A stretch of 45,877 nt of DNA, from positions 1 through 45,877 of the forward strand of contig JANLTU010000197.1 of assembly GCA_031363085.1 (NCBI GenBank), in the 5' to 3' direction. Positions 16,027-24,736 of the stretch are shown piece by piece. Numbering within the stretch: the first letter of the stretch is position 1; each line of letters begins with the position of its first letter. This DNA is from UBA6921 sp031363085. GTDB lineage: Bacteria > Pseudomonadota > Gammaproteobacteria > SG8-11. Position numbers and translations under genes: made by a program. The notes beneath the pieces are model-generated. The model saw only the letters and a program-made list of their open reading frames with translations, was not told the origin of the DNA and ran no database searches.

Positions 16027-17451
16027 TCAATCGGGAATATACAGAATATCGGGATCGTGCGTATCCTTCACATCGTCCGCTTTCTTTTTTACACGCGGCG
16101 CTTTCGGTTTGGTTTCTTTGTACGCCTCAACCGGAATCGCTTTAACAAACGCGGCAGGGCTATCGACTTTCGCGCGCCTGTCAACAACGTCGTTGGTTTC
16201 AATCACGCCAGCATCTTCGGGCTCGTCGTGTAGTTCGAGATCGTCCACGACCTCAAAGACCTCGGCCTGTTCAACGGGCACGTGCACATCGACTTCGTCT
16301 GCGCCGTCAAATAGGCCGATGTTGTCAATGGCATCGTGCGTGTCATGCGCCTCGTTGGCGCGGGCCGGCACCACTGGTGTGGCCGACTTTACATCCATAT
16401 TCTGGGCACGATGGCGCAGCGCGTGATCCATCAACACCAGCGCGAGCATCGCCTCAGCGATGGGCGTGGCGCGAATCCCGACACACGGGTCGTGGCGACC
16501 GGTGGTCACCACGTCGACCGGGTTGCCGTGCATATCGATGGTTTTGCCCGGGATGAGAATGCTGGAAGTGGGTTTGAGCGCGATGCTCACGGTAATGTCT
16601 TGCCCCGACGAAATGCCGCCGAGCACTCCGCCGGAATTGTTGCTCAGGAACCCTTGCGGCGTCATCTCGTCGCGGTGTTGCGAGCCTTTTTGTTCAACGC
16701 TGGCGAAACCCGCGCCGACTTCCACACCTTTCACTGCATTGATCGCCATCATGGCGTAAGCGATGTCGGCGTCGAGCCGGTCAAACACCGGCTCGCCCCA
16801 GCCGGGCGGCGCGCCGTAGGCAACAACGTTGACGCGCGCACCGATGGAGTCGCCGCTTTTCCGTAACGCGTTAATGTATTTTTCAAGCTCCGCCACCTTC
16901 GATGCGTCCGGACAGAAAAATGCATTATTCTCAACTTCGTCCCAGTCGAACGCTTCCGCCTTGATCGGACCGATTTGCGCCAGATAACCGCGAATCACCA
17001 CACCATAACGCTCAAACAAATATTTTTTGGCAATCGCACCGGCCGCCACGCGCACGGCAGTTTCACGCGCCGACGAACGTCCACCGCCACGGTAGTCGCG
17101 CACACCGAATTTTTGCTGGTAGGTGTAGTCGGCGTGGCCGGGGCGAAAACGGTCCATGATTTTCGAATAATCTTTGGAGCGCTGGTCTTCATTGTGGATC
17201 AACAAACCAATCGGCGTGCCGGTAGTCCGGCCTTCGAAGACACCAGAAAGGATTTGCACCCGATCATCTTCGCGGCGCTGCGTGGTGAACTTGGACTGGC
17301 CAGGCTTGCGACGGTCGAGGTCGTGCTGCAAATCAATTTCCGATAATTCCATGCCGGGCGGGCAGCCGTCGACAATGCAACCCAAAGCGGGGCCGTGACT
17401 CTCGCCGAAGCTGGTCACCGTGAAAAGTTTTCCAATCGAGTTACCTGACAT
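16027..17451 (-). CDS. aroC: Chorismate synthase with long acidic C-terminal extension
   Basis: 474 residues against about 360 in the family. The catalytic core (1 to about 355) is standard: MSGNSIGKLFTVTSFGESHG, the RPGHADYTYQQKFGVRDYRGGGRSS flavin/EPSP region (cut here by residue limits in citation only) and the closing HALRHRAQNMDV. It converts EPSP to chorismate using reduced FMN, the last step of the shikimate pathway. After residue 355 come about 119 extra residues, first very acidic (Asp/Glu/Val-rich) and then Lys-rich, ending DILYIPD, with low-complexity character. No domain is recognised in the tail. It lies 43 bp after motB, possibly in one transcript. Confidence 0.95.
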   Translation of the reverse strand: MSGNSIGKLFTVTSFGESHGPALGCIVDGCPPGMELSEIDLQHDLDRRKPGQSKFTTQRREDDRVQILSGVFEGRTTGTPIGLLIHNEDQRSKDYSKIMDRFRPGHADYTYQQKFGVRDYRGGGRSSARETAVRVAAGAIAKKYLFERYGVVIRGYLAQIGPIKAEAFDWDEVENNAFFCPDASKVAELEKYINALRKSGDSIGARVNVVAYGAPPGWGEPVFDRLDADIAYAMMAINAVKGVEVGAGFASVEQKGSQHRDEMTPQGFLSNNSGGVLGGISSGQDITVSIALKPTSSILIPGKTIDMHGNPVDVVTTGRHDPCVGIRATPIAEAMLALVLMDHALRHRAQNMDVKSATPVVPARANEAHDTHDAIDNIGLFDGADEVDVHVPVEQAEVFEVVDDLELHDEPEDAGVIETNDVVDRRAKVDSPAAFVKAIPVEAYKETKPKAPRVKKKADDVKDTHDPDILYIPD

Positions 17452-17494
17452 AGTCTTGTATTGTAGCGAGTTACGGCGCGAACCAAAACTACTG

Positions 17495-18613
17495 TCAACG
17501 ATGTTCGGCAGGCGCCGTTTTGGCCGAAGCGGATTTTTTCTGTGGACTCGTGCTATTTGCAGGCGATTTGAGCGGTAACGCCGGCAGTTGGACGGCGGAC
17601 GGAAGCGTCGGCAGCTTCAACTCAGAGGCGCCCGCTTTGGCCGGTGCAGCGGGCTCCGCCGGTAACGCCTCCGGCGCCGCTTGAATGGTTTCTGCGGTCA
17701 CCGGTGCGTCGCTGGCCACGCGTTTTTCGTTTTCCTCTTTACGCAACATCGCGTCTTCGGTTTCCTTGTTCATGACCACAATGCTGATGCGTCGGTTGAT
17801 CGGGCTGAGTGGATTGGATTTATCAAACAACGCAGTCGACGCCAGTCCCACCACGCGGGCAATTTTTTCCTCGCCCACGCCGCCACGCACCAATTCACGA
17901 CGACAGGCGTTGGCGCGATCCGAGGATAATTCCCAGTTGCTAAACTCCGCACCGCTTGCATAAGCGCGCGCGTCGGTGTGCCCGGCGATAATAATGTGAT
18001 TGGGAACCGAGGCGACCATTTTGCTGATTTCGCGCAAAATACTGCGTGTGTACGACTGCAAGTTGGCGCTGCCGACGTCGAACATCGGGCGATTTTCCTT
18101 GTCGACAATCTGTAGCCGCAGCCCTTCGGCGGTAATGTCAAGCAACAACTGATCTTTAAACGGCTTCAGCGCTTGGCTCGCGTCGATGGCCTGTTTTAAT
18201 TCTTCCAACAACGATTCGAGCCGCTTCTTGTCTTTTTCGGTTTCAATCATCTTTGCGTCTGCGGCGGTCACCGCCACGGCGTGCGCGGCGCTTTCTTCCG
18301 GAACATCTTTTACGCTAACGGATGCTGTTTCCTGATTCGGTTTTTTCTGGTTGTTGCGCGGCGAGTCCATGCCCTTGCCCATGTCGATGAGGCTGGTGCT
18401 GGACCCGCCTTTGCCTTGAATGGCACTGGGGTTCTGAAAATAATCCGAGATCGCCTTACGTTCGCCTTCGGTGGTAAAGCCCATCAGCCACATGAGCAGA
18501 AAAAACGCCATCATGGCGGTGACGAAATCGGCGTACGCAACTTTCCATGAGCCGCCATGATGCGCATGCGCGGCTTTTTTTATTCGCTTGATAATGATCG
18601 GTCGTTGTTCCAC
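17495..18613 (-). CDS. motB: Flagellar stator protein MotB
   Basis: 372 residues. The N-terminus has the cytoplasmic HGGSWKVAYADFVTAMMAFFLL segment, where Asp of YADF is the proton-binding residue of the single membrane span, followed by a plug-like region (ERKAISDYFQNPSAIQ). A Pro/Asn-rich linker leads to an OmpA-like peptidoglycan-binding domain (about 180-290) with IIIAGHTDARA and WELSSDRANACRRELV. A Pro/Ala-rich tail of about 70 residues follows. With MotA it forms the proton-driven stator. It lies 29 bp after motA. Confidence 0.95.
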   Translation of the reverse strand: MEQRPIIIKRIKKAAHAHHGGSWKVAYADFVTAMMAFFLLMWLMGFTTEGERKAISDYFQNPSAIQGKGGSSTSLIDMGKGMDSPRNNQKKPNQETASVSVKDVPEESAAHAVAVTAADAKMIETEKDKKRLESLLEELKQAIDASQALKPFKDQLLLDITAEGLRLQIVDKENRPMFDVGSANLQSYTRSILREISKMVASVPNHIIIAGHTDARAYASGAEFSNWELSSDRANACRRELVRGGVGEEKIARVVGLASTALFDKSNPLSPINRRISIVVMNKETEDAMLRKEENEKRVASDAPVTAETIQAAPEALPAEPAAPAKAGASELKLPTLPSAVQLPALPLKSPANSTSPQKKSASAKTAPAEHR

Positions 18614-18642
18614 CGGCAGGCCCTGCTAGTTAAGCGCGCTAT

Positions 18643-19497
18643 TTATTTGCGCTTCTTCACGTGCTCTTCCAACTCCAGAAACCCGGGACGCTCGGCGGAG
18701 AACAACACCTTGCGCCCGAACTCAACAGCGATCTGCGGGCTGTAGCCATTCAAGGTGGCGAGAAAACACACCTTGATGCACTGAAAAAATTTGGCCTCTT
18801 CGTCGACCATGTGTTTGTAGTAGGTGCCCATCGGGCCGACAAATCCGTAGGCCATCAAAATGCCTAAAAATGTACCCACCAAGGCCGCCGCGACATGGCC
18901 GCCGATTTCCGTCACCGGCCCACCCAAGGAGTTCATGGTAATCACTACGCCCAACACTGCGGCGACGATGCCGAAACCGGGCAAGCCATCGGAGATATTA
19001 GTCAGCGCGCTGGCGACACGCTCGCCCTCCTGATGATGCGTCTCAAGCTCTACATCCATAAGCGCTTCAAGCTCGATCGGGTTCATGTTGCCGCTGACCA
19101 TCAGGCGCAAATAATCGACGATGAAATCGGTCACGTGGTGATCGTGGGACAGTTTCGGATATGCCTGGAAGACGGGACTTTCGGCGATGTCGTCGATGTC
19201 TTTTTCCAAGGCCATGATGCCTTCCTTGCGCGCTTTGGAAAACAAGTCAAACAACAGTGCCAGCACATCCATGTACGAACTCTTGTTGTACTTCGCGCCC
19301 TTGAGAAACATCGGCAAACTGGCCAGCGTTTGCTTGATGACCGCACCAGGATTTGCAACCACAAATGCGCCTGCCGCAGAGCCACCGATAATCAGTAATT
19401 CATAGGGCTGCACGATAGCCATCAAGTGGCCGTGCGATGCTAAATAACCGATGATGATGGACGCGAATACCAAACCGAAGCCGATCAGAAGTTTCAT
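18643..19497 (-). CDS. motA: Flagellar stator protein MotA
   Basis: 284 residues with four membrane spans: MKLLIGFGLVFASIIIGYLASHG, a second near PYELLIIGGSAAGAFVV, and a C-terminal pair around GFGIVAAVLGVVITM and AALVGTFLGILMAYGFVGP, whose conserved Pro residues couple proton flow to torque. The large cytoplasmic loop carries charged residues for FliG contact. I start at ATG 19497 (MKLLIGFG), the E. coli-like start; an upstream ATG at 19557 overlaps the predicted promoter. A sigma-28-like promoter lies about 40 bp upstream. Confidence 0.95.
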   Translation of the reverse strand: MKLLIGFGLVFASIIIGYLASHGHLMAIVQPYELLIIGGSAAGAFVVANPGAVIKQTLASLPMFLKGAKYNKSSYMDVLALLFDLFSKARKEGIMALEKDIDDIAESPVFQAYPKLSHDHHVTDFIVDYLRLMVSGNMNPIELEALMDVELETHHQEGERVASALTNISDGLPGFGIVAAVLGVVITMNSLGGPVTEIGGHVAAALVGTFLGILMAYGFVGPMGTYYKHMVDEEAKFFQCIKVCFLATLNGYSPQIAVEFGRKVLFSAERPGFLELEEHVKKRK

Positions 19498-19534
19498 AGT
19501 TGTGTGCGCAGCCAAGGAATAATGGACGCAATAG

Positions 19535-19561
19535 CTATCGGTACGCAGACGGCGCACTTAA
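19535..19561 (-). promoter_or_regulatory. Predicted sigma-28 (FliA) promoter of motAB
   Basis: On the minus strand TTAAGTGC-N11-ACCGATAG matches 5 of 8 and 6 of 8 positions of TAAAGTTT-N11-GCCGATAA at exact spacing. It ends 37 bp before the motA ATG. motAB is a classical late flagellar target of FliA. Confidence 0.6.
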
Positions 19562-19599
19562 GCACACGACAAAAATTATTTTTTTGCTACGGGGAAAAA

Positions 19600-20463
19600 T
19601 TAACTGACGTGCAACCCGCGCTTTTTGAAAGGACGCAAGGTGGTGCTGACATTCTGTTGCACGAAGCGCGTGCGATGCGGATTTTCGCGGGCAATTTTGG
19701 CCCAGTATTCGCCCGGATACAGGCCGGCCGATTCGTACACGCTGGGGGGCGGATAAAATAAAGAATTAACCTGCTCGCGAAAAATCCGCCGCACCACGAA
19801 GCGCATCAGGCGCATGCGCCAGCGTGGCATGACGTTAAGCGCGTTTTCCAGGTTGTCATGCGCATGCGACAAATGCCGCGAGGCATCGACCAGATGCGTG
19901 CGCACCATTTCATCAATGACCGGACACAGCCCGACGTGATTTTTGCGCAAGCCGCGAAACATGCGATTAACGATTTCTTCACCGGCATACATCACGGTCC
20001 AGAACGCGGCGGAATCCAGCGCGCTATGCCGCGCAATAAACCGGCTCAACTGCGTTGCCACGTAACCGCGCGAACGTTGCAAACCCGAGCGGCGCAGCAG
20101 TTCCAACATCATGAGTCCATGCCCGATGTGCTCACGCGCCATATGCAAACGATAATTGGCATGGCTGAGCGGCTCGCCGGGACGCTGCATCACGCGACTG
20201 ACACGTTCGATAAACACTGTCTCGAAACGTTGCACCGTCACCAGCAAATGCATGAACTCGTGGCGTGACAACATGCGGCGCTGATCTTCCGGCAAGGACA
20301 TAAACTCGGCCCAGCCAAACAACGATACCGCGCCTTCCGGCAACCAAAATGCGCGTCGCTCCATGCGGTCCCACGGCACCCGCGCCAATGGATCGATGTA
20401 GGGCGTGCTGGTAGAGCTGAGATGTTCAACCAGTCGCGATGAGGGATCGTTTGTTCCAAGCAT
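19600..20463 (-). CDS. Ferritin-like diiron protein, possibly AurF-related
   Basis: 287 residues, mainly helical. Four helices carry carboxylate/His patterns expected of a diiron site: RRFE-like Glu in TVQRFETVFIE, ExxH in MAREHIGHGLMM, Glu pair in YAGEEIVNR, and a His-rich helix DEMVRTHLVDASRHLSHAH. The order resembles AurF-type N-oxygenases, which use HxxxExxH in the last helix; here the motif reads HLVDASRH, so the central Glu is Ala with Asp one place earlier. It may therefore have altered chemistry or no oxygenase activity. It is upstream of motA in the same direction but separated by a promoter. The family call is tentative. Confidence 0.5.
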   Translation of the reverse strand: MLGTNDPSSRLVEHLSSTSTPYIDPLARVPWDRMERRAFWLPEGAVSLFGWAEFMSLPEDQRRMLSRHEFMHLLVTVQRFETVFIERVSRVMQRPGEPLSHANYRLHMAREHIGHGLMMLELLRRSGLQRSRGYVATQLSRFIARHSALDSAAFWTVMYAGEEIVNRMFRGLRKNHVGLCPVIDEMVRTHLVDASRHLSHAHDNLENALNVMPRWRMRLMRFVVRRIFREQVNSLFYPPPSVYESAGLYPGEYWAKIARENPHRTRFVQQNVSTTLRPFKKRGLHVS

Positions 20464-20633
20464 GCGGACATCCTATCTAGAAGCATCATGCCAAGTAAAG
20501 ATGAGCGCGGTGATAGTTTCGTGTTTTGCCAACTCCACCGCTGACACGCACTGCACGCGCAAGTAAGCGCAACGCAAATTGCGCCACTGTGGGTTCTAGT
20601 TTAAGCTTCCCGGTCCTTGAAAGCAGCACTTCC

Positions 20634-20662
20634 TTGAAGTGGATTAATTCGCTGAATTATTT
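20634..20662 (+). promoter_or_regulatory. Possible promoter of tRNA-Ser
   Basis: TTGAAG (20634-20639) and TTATTT (20657-20662) are 17 bp apart and the mature tRNA starts 7 bases later. The -10 is poor, so this is only a candidate. Confidence 0.3.
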
Positions 20663-20668
20663 TTATTT

Positions 20669-20756
20669 GGAGAGGTGGCCGAGCGGTTGAAGGCGCACGC
20701 CTGGAAAGTGTGTATACGGAAACGTATCGAGGGTTCGAACCCCTCCCTCTCCGCCA
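20669..20756 (+). tRNA. tRNA-Ser (anticodon GGA)
   Basis: An 88-nt class II tRNA with encoded CCA. Acceptor GGAGAGG pairs with CCTCTCC; the anticodon loop CTGGAAA (20701-20707) puts GGA at 20703-20705; the long variable arm has ACG/CGT pairing around TATACGGAAACGTATC; the T arm is GAGGG-TTCGAAC-CCCTC. The extra arm and G discriminator fit serine. It reads UCC/UCU codons. Confidence 0.97.
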
Positions 20757-20785
20757 ATTTTGAGATGTACCCAGTTCCGTTTTAT

Positions 20786-20897
20786 GGTGGTCTGTCTTGG
20801 TCCCCTCGCGACGGTATGCCGTGAACCCCGTCAGGCCCGGAAGGGAGCAGCGGTAACGGTGGACCCGGGCGCCGGGGTGTGGCTGGGGCAGACCGCC
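20786..20897 (+). ncRNA. ffs: Signal recognition particle 4.5S RNA
   Basis: About 112 nt. The ends pair (GGTGGTCTG with CAGACCGCC) and the apical part has the universal SRP domain IV sequence GTCAGGCCCGGAAGGGAGCAG, given here only up to the limit, with the GGAA tetraloop and asymmetric internal loop that bind Ffh. It lies between tRNA-Ser and dnaX, a common proteobacterial order. No separate promoter is evident, so it may be processed from a tRNA-Ser transcript. Confidence 0.96.
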
Positions 20898-20939
20898 GCC
20901 AATTCGATCTTCACGCGCACATGAGGACGTGGTCACGCG

Positions 20940-22532
20940 ATGAGTTATCAAGTCCTGGCACGTAAGTGGCGGCCGCGCAATTTCGCCGAGCTGGTCGGGC
21001 AGGAACATGTGTTGCGCGCGCTCATCAACGCGCTCGACAATGATCGTCTGCACCATGCATTTTTATTCACCGGCACGCGCGGTGTGGGCAAAACCACCAT
21101 CGCACGCATCCTGGCCAAATCACTCAACTGCGAAATCGGCGTCACCTCCAAACCCTGCGGCAGTTGCAGCGCCTGTCGCGAAATCGACGCTGGCCGTTTT
21201 GTGGATTTGATCGAAGTCGACGCCGCCTCGCGCACCAAGGTTGAAGACACGCGCGAACTGCTGGAAAACGTGCAATACGCGCCATCACGCGGCCGCTACA
21301 AGGTTTATCTGATCGACGAAGTGCACATGCTGTCGACGCACAGCTTTAACGCGCTGTTGAAAACACTGGAAGAACCGCCGCCGCATGTAAAATTTTTGCT
21401 GGCCACCACCGACCCGCAGCGCTTGCCGATCACCATCCTGTCGCGCTGTTTGCAGTTCAACCTGAAGCGTTTGCCGCAAGTCTCGATTCAAAACTATCTC
21501 GACGCACTGTTGCACCGTGAAGCCGTTGCGTTTGAACCCGAGGCGGTGCAGTTGGTCGCGCGCTCCGCCGACGGCAGCATGCGCGATGCGCTTAGCCTGC
21601 TCGACCAAGCCATCGCCTATTGCGGCGGCACGCTGCGCGTGGCCGAGGTGCGCGCGATGCTGGGCAGCATCGATCACGCCGAAATTTTTACCTTGCTCGA
21701 CGCGCTCGCGCAGCGCGATGCTGGCCTGTTGTTCGCCCGCGTGCGCGCCATGCAGGAACACGCACCGGATGCTGCTGGCGTGCTCAACGAAATCAACGCC
21801 ACGCTGCATCACATCGCGCTGGTGCAACAGGTACCCGACGCCCTTGACGACACCCGCAACGACCGCGAGCAAATCATGCGTTACGCGCACACCTTCAGCG
21901 CTGAAGATGTGCAGTTGTTTTATCAAATCGGTGTGATTGGCCGCCGTGATCTACACCTGGCGCCTGATCCGCAAAGCGGCTTTGAGATGACGCTGCTGCG
22001 CATGCTAGCGTTTCAGCCGCAAGAGGCGAACGCCCACCCGCCGAGCGCGCGCGCCACTCACACGTCGGCACCACCAGCGCATGCCGCCGCCGCGCCGGTT
22101 ATTCAGGCAAGCCCCGCGCCCCGCCCGCCACCGCCCAGTGTGCCGGTAGCCGAACCGGATTGGAATCACATGGTTCTTGAGCTTGACATTAACGGCTTGT
22201 GCAGACAACTCGCCGCCAATTGCATTCTCAAAGAGCACACCGCCGACACGCTAAAACTGGAATTACATGCGACGCACGGCAAGCTGCTCACCGACAACAC
22301 GCGCGAGCGCCTGCAACAAGCGCTACAAACTTATTTAAAGCGACCGCTGCGCCTGCACATCGACATCGGGCACGAGCCACAGGCAGAATCACCCGCACAG
22401 TCGCAGCAACGCCAGCGCCAGGAACGCCAAACCGCAGCACAGCAATCGGTCGCCAAAGACGCACGCGTGCAAAGCTTGCTGGACACCTTCAACGCGAAGA
22501 TCGACACCGACTCCGTGCAGCCGCTGGACTAA
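20940..22532 (+). CDS. dnaX: DNA polymerase III subunit gamma/tau
   Basis: 530 residues. Clamp-loader AAA+ module: Walker A GTRGVGKTTIAR, the zinc-binding Cys set CEIGVTSKPCGSCSAC, Walker B LIDEVHML, sensor 1 LATTDPQRLP and sensor 2 SADGSMRDALSLLDQA. Collar domain III ends near residue 360. A Pro/Ala/His-rich linker (about 365-400) leads to the tau-specific C-terminal part that contacts DnaB and the alpha subunit. Tau is shorter than in E. coli (643). I saw no A-rich slippery heptamer, so a programmed frameshift making gamma is not supported. It drives clamp loading in the replisome. Confidence 0.97.
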   Translation: MSYQVLARKWRPRNFAELVGQEHVLRALINALDNDRLHHAFLFTGTRGVGKTTIARILAKSLNCEIGVTSKPCGSCSACREIDAGRFVDLIEVDAASRTKVEDTRELLENVQYAPSRGRYKVYLIDEVHMLSTHSFNALLKTLEEPPPHVKFLLATTDPQRLPITILSRCLQFNLKRLPQVSIQNYLDALLHREAVAFEPEAVQLVARSADGSMRDALSLLDQAIAYCGGTLRVAEVRAMLGSIDHAEIFTLLDALAQRDAGLLFARVRAMQEHAPDAAGVLNEINATLHHIALVQQVPDALDDTRNDREQIMRYAHTFSAEDVQLFYQIGVIGRRDLHLAPDPQSGFEMTLLRMLAFQPQEANAHPPSARATHTSAPPAHAAAAPVIQASPAPRPPPPSVPVAEPDWNHMVLELDINGLCRQLAANCILKEHTADTLKLELHATHGKLLTDNTRERLQQALQTYLKRPLRLHIDIGHEPQAESPAQSQQRQRQERQTAAQQSVAKDARVQSLLDTFNAKIDTDSVQPLD

Positions 22533-22577
22533 CTCCGTTATAATCCAGCGTCTCGCGTCTACAGCAACGAGGTTTTT

Positions 22578-22910
22578 ATGATGAAAGGCGGCTTAGGCAA
22601 TTTGATGAAACAAGCACAGCAGATGCAAACGAATCTGCAAAAGGTGCAAGCAGAGTTGCTCACGATTGAAGTCACCGGTCAGGCCGGCGGCAACATGGTC
22701 AGTGTGGTGATGACCGGCAAACACGACATCAAGCGCGTGAGCATCGACCCGGCCTTACTCAAGGACGACAAGGAAATGCTTGAAGATCTGATCGCCGCCG
22801 CAGTCAACGACGCGGTGCGCCAGGTGGAAAAAGTCACGCAGGAAAAATATCAATCGGTCACCGGCGGTGCCGGTCTGCCCGGCGGCATGAAACTGCCGTT
22901 TTCATTCTGA
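22578..22910 (+). CDS. ybaB: YbaB/EbfC nucleoid-associated protein
   Basis: 110 residues, the family length. The N-terminal helix GNLMKQAQQMQTNLQKVQAELL and the strands ITVEVTGQAGGNMVSVVMTG-type fit the dimeric DNA-binding EbfC fold; the helix LEDLIAAAVNDAVRQVEK is typical. Two consecutive Met codons start the gene (22578 or 22581). A TATAAT sequence (22539-22544) lies between dnaX and this gene but lacks a clear -35. The stop overlaps the recR start (TGATG), giving translational coupling. The dnaX-ybaB-recR order is conserved. Confidence 0.95.
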   Translation: MMKGGLGNLMKQAQQMQTNLQKVQAELLTIEVTGQAGGNMVSVVMTGKHDIKRVSIDPALLKDDKEMLEDLIAAAVNDAVRQVEKVTQEKYQSVTGGAGLPGGMKLPFSF

Positions 22911-23509
22911 TGAATGCTAGCAACCTGATTGAAAGCGTCATCGACGCGCTGCGCTGCCTGCCCGGCGTCGGCCCGAAATCGGCACGCCGCATCGCGTTTC
23001 ACTTGCTGGAACGTGACCGCGATGGCGCACGCAAACTGGCGCACGCGCTGATCGGTGCGATTGATGGCGTCGGACGTTGTCAACAGTGCCGCACCCTCAG
23101 CGAGTCACCGGTGTGCGCGTTGTGTGCCAACCCGCAGCGCAATCGTCAGTTGTTGTGCGTAGTCGAAACACCGGTGGACGCGCAAGCGATTGAACGCTCG
23201 ACGGCCTATCGCGGAGTGTACTTCGTGCTGATGGGTAGGCTGTCGCCGCTGGACGGCATTGGCCCCGCTGAAATTGGCCTTGATCAATTGGAGCTGCGCC
23301 TTGATGCGCAGCCACCGATTCAAGAGGTCATCCTGGCCACCAACCCAACAGTGGAAGGTGAAACCACCGCGCACTTCATCAGCGAGCTGGTGCGCAAGCG
23401 CAATATCAAAGTCACACGCATTGCGCACGGCGTACCGCTGGGTGGCGAGCTCGAATATGTCGACAGCTCAACCTTGTCGCATGCCTTTAGCGGCCGTCAC
23501 GAAATCTAA
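22910..23509 (+). CDS. recR: Recombination mediator RecR
   Basis: 199 residues. An N-terminal helix-hairpin-helix (IDALRCLPGVGPKSARRIAFHLL) binds DNA, a C4 zinc motif (CQQCRTLSESPVCALC) follows near residue 55-70, then a Toprim domain with VVETPVDAQAIE and a C-terminal ATNPTVEGETTAHFI. RecR with RecO/RecF helps load RecA on gapped DNA. Its start overlaps the ybaB stop by one base. Confidence 0.97.
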   Translation: MNASNLIESVIDALRCLPGVGPKSARRIAFHLLERDRDGARKLAHALIGAIDGVGRCQQCRTLSESPVCALCANPQRNRQLLCVVETPVDAQAIERSTAYRGVYFVLMGRLSPLDGIGPAEIGLDQLELRLDAQPPIQEVILATNPTVEGETTAHFISELVRKRNIKVTRIAHGVPLGGELEYVDSSTLSHAFSGRHEI

Positions 23510-23762
23510 TTCCGGTTCTAGCTCCAACGTACGCGTTGTCGGCGTCGCTGCTTGCAGCATCTACTGCCTGCGCGCCGCTTTCATGCCCACGTTGGATATA
23601 GAAACGGGATGCGTTGCACGCTGCACGGCAGTTTGCATTTTCGATCTAAAGTTCTGCGCTGCATTGCCGTAACTCAAGCCCAGTTATTCCGTGTTTTTGG
23701 CCCGCCTAATTTTACTGCGTCGCCCACTGAATGACCCCGGCTTCGAGGCGCGCGCACTACGT

Positions 23763-24479
23763 ATGTCTGACCACAAACCCCAGGACCGCGAAGCACAAAC
23801 CAGCCTCGTCGTGCGTTATGCACCACTCGTCAAACGCATCGCTTACCACTTGATGGCACGGATGCCGCCGATGGTGTTGGTCGACGATCTGATTCAGGCC
23901 GGCATGCTCGGGTTGCTCGATGCCGGTCGCAACTACGATCCTACGCAAGGTGCAAGCTTCGAAACCTACGCCGGTATTCGCATCCGTGGCTCGATGCTGG
24001 ACGAGCTACGGCGCAACGATTGGGCGCCGAAATCCGTGCATCGCAAGGTGCGCGATGTCACCGAGGCGATCCGCAAAGTGGAAAACGCGATGGGCCGCGA
24101 CGCACGCGATCAGGAAGTCATGAAAGAGCTCGGCATGAATCCGGACGAATATTACAAATTGCTGCAAGAAGCCGCTGTGTTCCGTATGACCAATCTGGAA
24201 GACGTGGGCATCGACGACGACGCCATCCAGCAAGGGCTGGGCGAACCGCCCTCAACGCCGCTGACCGAACTGCAAGACGAAGACTTTCGCAACGGCCTGT
24301 CACGCGCCATTGCTGCGCTGCCGGAACGTGAGCGCCTAATCGTGACTTTATACTACGACGACGAATTGAATCTGCGCGAGATCGGCAATGTACTGGGCGT
24401 CAGTGAATCGCGCACCAGCCAATTATTGAGCCAAGCGCTGCTGCGACTGCGCGCACGCATGAAGACCTGGGTAACCTAA
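23763..24479 (+). CDS. fliA: Flagellar sigma factor FliA (sigma-28)
   Basis: 238 residues. Region 2 is seen in VVRYAPLVKRIAYHL...LVDDLIQAGMLGLLDA and the DNA-melting YAGIRIRGSMLDELRR; region 3 in VHRKVRDVTEAIRK; region 4 HTH in LREIGNVLGVSESRTSQLL. It directs RNA polymerase to late flagellar, stator and chemotaxis promoters. I start at ATG 23763 (MSDHKPQ); an in-frame ATG at 23691 adds 24 residues without family match. It is not in a flagellar operon: recR is upstream after a 253-bp gap with no gene, and a hairpin repeat starts at its stop codon. Candidate targets are in this window. Confidence 0.92.
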   Translation: MSDHKPQDREAQTSLVVRYAPLVKRIAYHLMARMPPMVLVDDLIQAGMLGLLDAGRNYDPTQGASFETYAGIRIRGSMLDELRRNDWAPKSVHRKVRDVTEAIRKVENAMGRDARDQEVMKELGMNPDEYYKLLQEAAVFRMTNLEDVGIDDDAIQQGLGEPPSTPLTELQDEDFRNGLSRAIAALPERERLIVTLYYDDELNLREIGNVLGVSESRTSQLLSQALLRLRARMKTWVT

Positions 24480-24600
24480 GCGCCGGTTCAAAAACTCATT
24501 GGAGGAATGCAGTGCAAGGCAAAATCGGCAGTATGTGAGCATTCGTAAATTCGATTTTAACGCCGCAATGTGCCCTCCAATGAGTCCTTAAACAGGCTCT
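24479..24600. repeat. Long imperfect palindrome (about 122 bp) at the fliA 3' end
   Basis: ACTCATTGGAGG (24494-24505) pairs perfectly with CCTCCAATGAGT (24574-24585). Outer flanks continue pairing (14 of 19 between 24479-24497 and 24582-24600) and inner parts match (GCAGTGCAAGGC-type against GCAATGTGC; AAAATCG against CGATTTT). The whole could fold as one long hairpin. It starts at the last base of the fliA stop and could be a MITE-like insertion or a transcript-end structure; no T-run follows. Confidence 0.7.
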
Positions 24601-24736
24601 AACGAGTCGGTCACAGAATTTGCCTGTATCGCACGCACAATGGGCCGACATACTTATGGGTACTAAGTCAACGTGGCGAAGCTACCGTAAACATGTTTAT
24701 GATTGCATCGCGAGTGAAACAGGAAGGAATCCGGCC

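Noticed and set aside
21285..21926. 213-codon open frame antisense to dnaX
   Set aside because: Shadow frame; no family match and dnaX is certain.
20940..22532. Programmed frameshift in dnaX
   Set aside because: No A-rich slippery heptamer with downstream hairpin was found.
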